Assembly (NCBI RefSeq): GCF_003480915.1 | Contig: NZ_QUKD01000004.1 | Location: forward strand, 153,230 to 217,229 | Reading direction: 5' to 3' | Source: Parabacteroides sp. TM07-1AC | GTDB lineage: Bacteria; Bacteroidota; Bacteroidia; Bacteroidales; Tannerellaceae | DNA length: 64,000 nt | Part shown: positions 62,201 to 64,000 of the stretch, piece by piece | Position numbering within the stretch: the first letter of the stretch is position 1 | Layout of the letters: each line of letters opens with the position of its first letter | Notes under the pieces: generated by a model | Seen by the model: only the letters and a program-made list of their open reading frames with translations | Databases searched by the model: none | Told to the model about the DNA's origin: nothing | Program-made: the position numbers and the translations under genes

Positions 62201-63448
62201 ATGGCAAAAATAAAACCATTCAAAGGTATCCGTCCGCCGAAGGATTTGATAAAGGAAGTCGCTTCACGTCCTTATGATGTGCTTAATTCTGAAGAAGCGC
62301 GTGAAGAAGCACTAGGTAACGAGAAATCATTATATCATATAATCAAACCGGAGATTGATTTTCCGGTGGGAACAGATGAACATGATCCGGCTGTCTATGA
62401 AAAAGCAGCAGAGAACTTTCAGAAATTCCAGGATAAAGGTTGGTTGATTCAGGATCAGAAAGAACAATATTACGTATATGCCCAAACTATGAACGGGCAT
62501 ACACAATATGGATTGGTAGTCTGTGCATATGTGGATGATTATCTGAAAGGGAATATCAAAAAGCATGAGTTGACTCGTCGTGATAAGGAAGAAGACCGTA
62601 TGAAACATGTACGTGTCAACAATGCCAATATCGAACCGGTTTTCTTTGCTTATCCCGATAATGCGGAACTGGATGCTATTGTAAAGAAGTATACGGCAAA
62701 AACTCCGGAATATGACTTTGTCGCAGAACTGGATGGCTTTGGACATACATTTTGGATTATCGATGAGGAAAATGATATAGCCCGTATCACGGAGTTGTTC
62801 GAAGCAATGCCTTCCTTATATATTGCAGACGGACATCACCGTTCAGCTGCAGCAGCTTTAGTTGGTGCGGAAAAAGCAAAACAAAATCCGAATCACCGTG
62901 GAGATGAAGAATACAACTATTTTATGGCTGTATGCTTTCCGGCAAATCAGCTGACTATTATCGATTATAACCGTGTAGTCAAAGATTTGAACGGACTGAC
63001 TGAAGAAGAGTTTTTGGCAAAAGTAGCCACAAACTTTACGGTAGAAGAGAAAGGTACAGATATCTATAAACCGGCAGAGTTGCACAATTTCTCCCTTTAT
63101 TTGGGTGGCAAATGGTATTCTCTGACAGCCAAACCGGGAACATATAACGATCATGATCCGATCGGTGTACTAGATGTTACAATCTCTTCGAACCTGATTC
63201 TGGATGAAGTGCTGGGGATTAAAGACCTGCGTTCGGATAAACGGATTGATTTCGTAGGGGGAATCCGTGGCTTAGGTGAACTGAAACGGCGTGTAGACAG
63301 TGGTGAAATGAAAGTGGCATTAGCTCTCTATCCTGTCACTATGAAACAGTTGATGGATATAGCCGATACAGGAAATATCATGCCTCCTAAGACAACCTGG
63401 TTCGAACCGAAACTGCGTTCGGGACTGGTTATTCATAAGCTGGTGTAA
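62201..63448 (+). CDS. DUF1015 family protein
   Basis: A 415-residue cytoplasmic protein beginning at the ATG at 62201. The family blocks are KPFKGIRPPKDLIKEVASRP at the start, YIADGHHRSAAAALVG in the middle and FVGGIRGLGELKRRVDSGEM near the end. DUF1015 genes commonly sit next to serA/serC, and the family has been proposed to work in serine metabolism, for example as a serine kinase-like protein. It lies 25 bases after serA and is the third gene of the operon. Upstream in-frame codons overlap serA and are rejected. Confidence 0.9.
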   Translation: MAKIKPFKGIRPPKDLIKEVASRPYDVLNSEEAREEALGNEKSLYHIIKPEIDFPVGTDEHDPAVYEKAAENFQKFQDKGWLIQDQKEQYYVYAQTMNGHTQYGLVVCAYVDDYLKGNIKKHELTRRDKEEDRMKHVRVNNANIEPVFFAYPDNAELDAIVKKYTAKTPEYDFVAELDGFGHTFWIIDEENDIARITELFEAMPSLYIADGHHRSAAAALVGAEKAKQNPNHRGDEEYNYFMAVCFPANQLTIIDYNRVVKDLNGLTEEEFLAKVATNFTVEEKGTDIYKPAELHNFSLYLGGKWYSLTAKPGTYNDHDPIGVLDVTISSNLILDEVLGIKDLRSDKRIDFVGGIRGLGELKRRVDSGEMKVALALYPVTMKQLMDIADTGNIMPPKTTWFEPKLRSGLVIHKLV

Positions 63449-63475
63449 AAAGGTATGTCTGTAAGATAAATAAGT

Positions 63476-63512
63476 AAGCGAGTGTGTTCTATATGAAATA
63501 CACTCGCTTTTG
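63476..63512. terminator. Bidirectional terminator
   Basis: Perfect 10-base arms AAGCGAGTGT / ACACTCGCTT with a 14-base loop and a T run, between the convergent DUF1015 and DUF4833 genes. Confidence 0.85.
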
Positions 63513-64000
63513 TTATTTCTTTATTTTTTCGGAAACTTTGGCTCCGGTACTGGTTGAAATACCTCTCAGTTCAACATAATCTACACTTAAAGGGCTGCCG
63601 GATTTGGTCTGGACATAGAGGGATTCCAGTATGGCCGGTTGATTGTCGATCATTGTCATGCAGACATATTTCGAATCCTGCTTGCATATCTTCAGCTTTT
63701 TACCCGCATAAGCTGTTAGTGTCACTTCGCTGTAATCGTTTCCTTCCGATATCAGTTTGTATCCGTATGCCATCTTTTTCTGGAAGAAACTTAAACCGTT
63801 GGTTTCTCCCGGTCGTTCTTCCCGGTTGACCCAATATACGTTGAGAGGAGATTTGGTGTTCAGTTTTCCGTTCTCCAGATTCACATCGTAGCAAACCAGG
63901 TTTTTGTTTGTACTTCGTGCTATGTGGAAAAGCCTTTCGGTTGTCGGATAAGTGTTTTCTTCAGGGTTACCTGCATAAGCGGTGATAAAGGTGAAAAGCA
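63513..64000 (-). CDS. DUF4833 secreted protein, 5' end outside window
   Basis: The last 162 residues of a secreted protein. The frame enters with the end of a signal peptide (LFTFITAYA), then RLFHIARSTNKNLVCYDVNL and NVYWVNREERPGETNGLSFF, which are typical of the DUF4833 family. The start codon is beyond 64000, only a few codons away. A GTG at 63884 inside the domain is not a credible start. Function unknown; probably periplasmic. Confidence 0.8.
   Translation of the reverse strand, partial: LFTFITAYAGNPEENTYPTTERLFHIARSTNKNLVCYDVNLENGKLNTKSPLNVYWVNREERPGETNGLSFFQKKMAYGYKLISEGNDYSEVTLTAYAGKKLKICKQDSKYVCMTMIDNQPAILESLYVQTKSGSPLSVDYVELRGISTSTGAKVSEKIKK

Overview
The window looks like a gut Bacteroidota chromosome, most likely Parabacteroides or a close relative. 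This is inferred from content: hybrid two-component regulators, SusC/SusD pairs, polysaccharide-utilisation enzymes, TAnnTTTG-type -7 promoter boxes and no Shine-Dalgarno pattern. The genus is not proven.

Region 1 (1-16.0 kb) is a decaying polysaccharide-utilisation locus. It holds two hybrid two-component sensors (one cut by the window edge), a GH105 unsaturated glycuronyl hydrolase, an alpha-galactosidase-like secreted hydrolase, a GH3 gene that lost its catalytic barrel, a 116-residue fusion left from a deleted susC-susD pair, and a divergent GH2 enzyme. The intact sensor gene overlaps an HU-like DNA-binding gene by ATGA. Two near-identical 32-bp operator-like elements precede two of the transcription units. 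Three inverted repeats spaced exactly 22 bp apart lie upstream of the HU/sensor operon.

Region 2 (16.0-34.3 kb) is mostly housekeeping: a nitroreductase-type lipoprotein, a toxin-antitoxin pair, an Fpg/Nei glycosylase, a TetR operon ending in an outer-membrane-protein remnant, map, tRNA-Trp, a glutamine synthetase, a uracil-DNA glycosylase-like protein, cupin, ArsC-like, MgtC, NhaD, tRNA-Gly, argB, a DUF1080 protein, and an ABC ATPase / DUF6057 / heme-motif propeller operon.

Region 3 (34.3-58.5 kb) is the most striking. One complete, promoter-bearing susC-susD operon (+ strand, 52049-56828) is followed by a tyrosine recombinase (57332-58495). To its left lie three more susC-susD pairs, all on the - strand. 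Each susC begins abruptly at the same internal point, without promoter, signal peptide or carboxypeptidase-like domain. All four genes share the 14-bp core AGTTCTGCAAAGAC in the same reading frame at this junction. The layout is that of a shufflon: a single expression head (promoter plus the first 65 codons) can be joined by inversion to any of four bodies. Two AAA-type ATPase genes with palindromic promoters sit between the silent bodies.

Region 4 (58.5-64 kb) is housekeeping: rarA, then serC-serA-DUF1015 in one operon, and a DUF4833 gene cut by the window edge.
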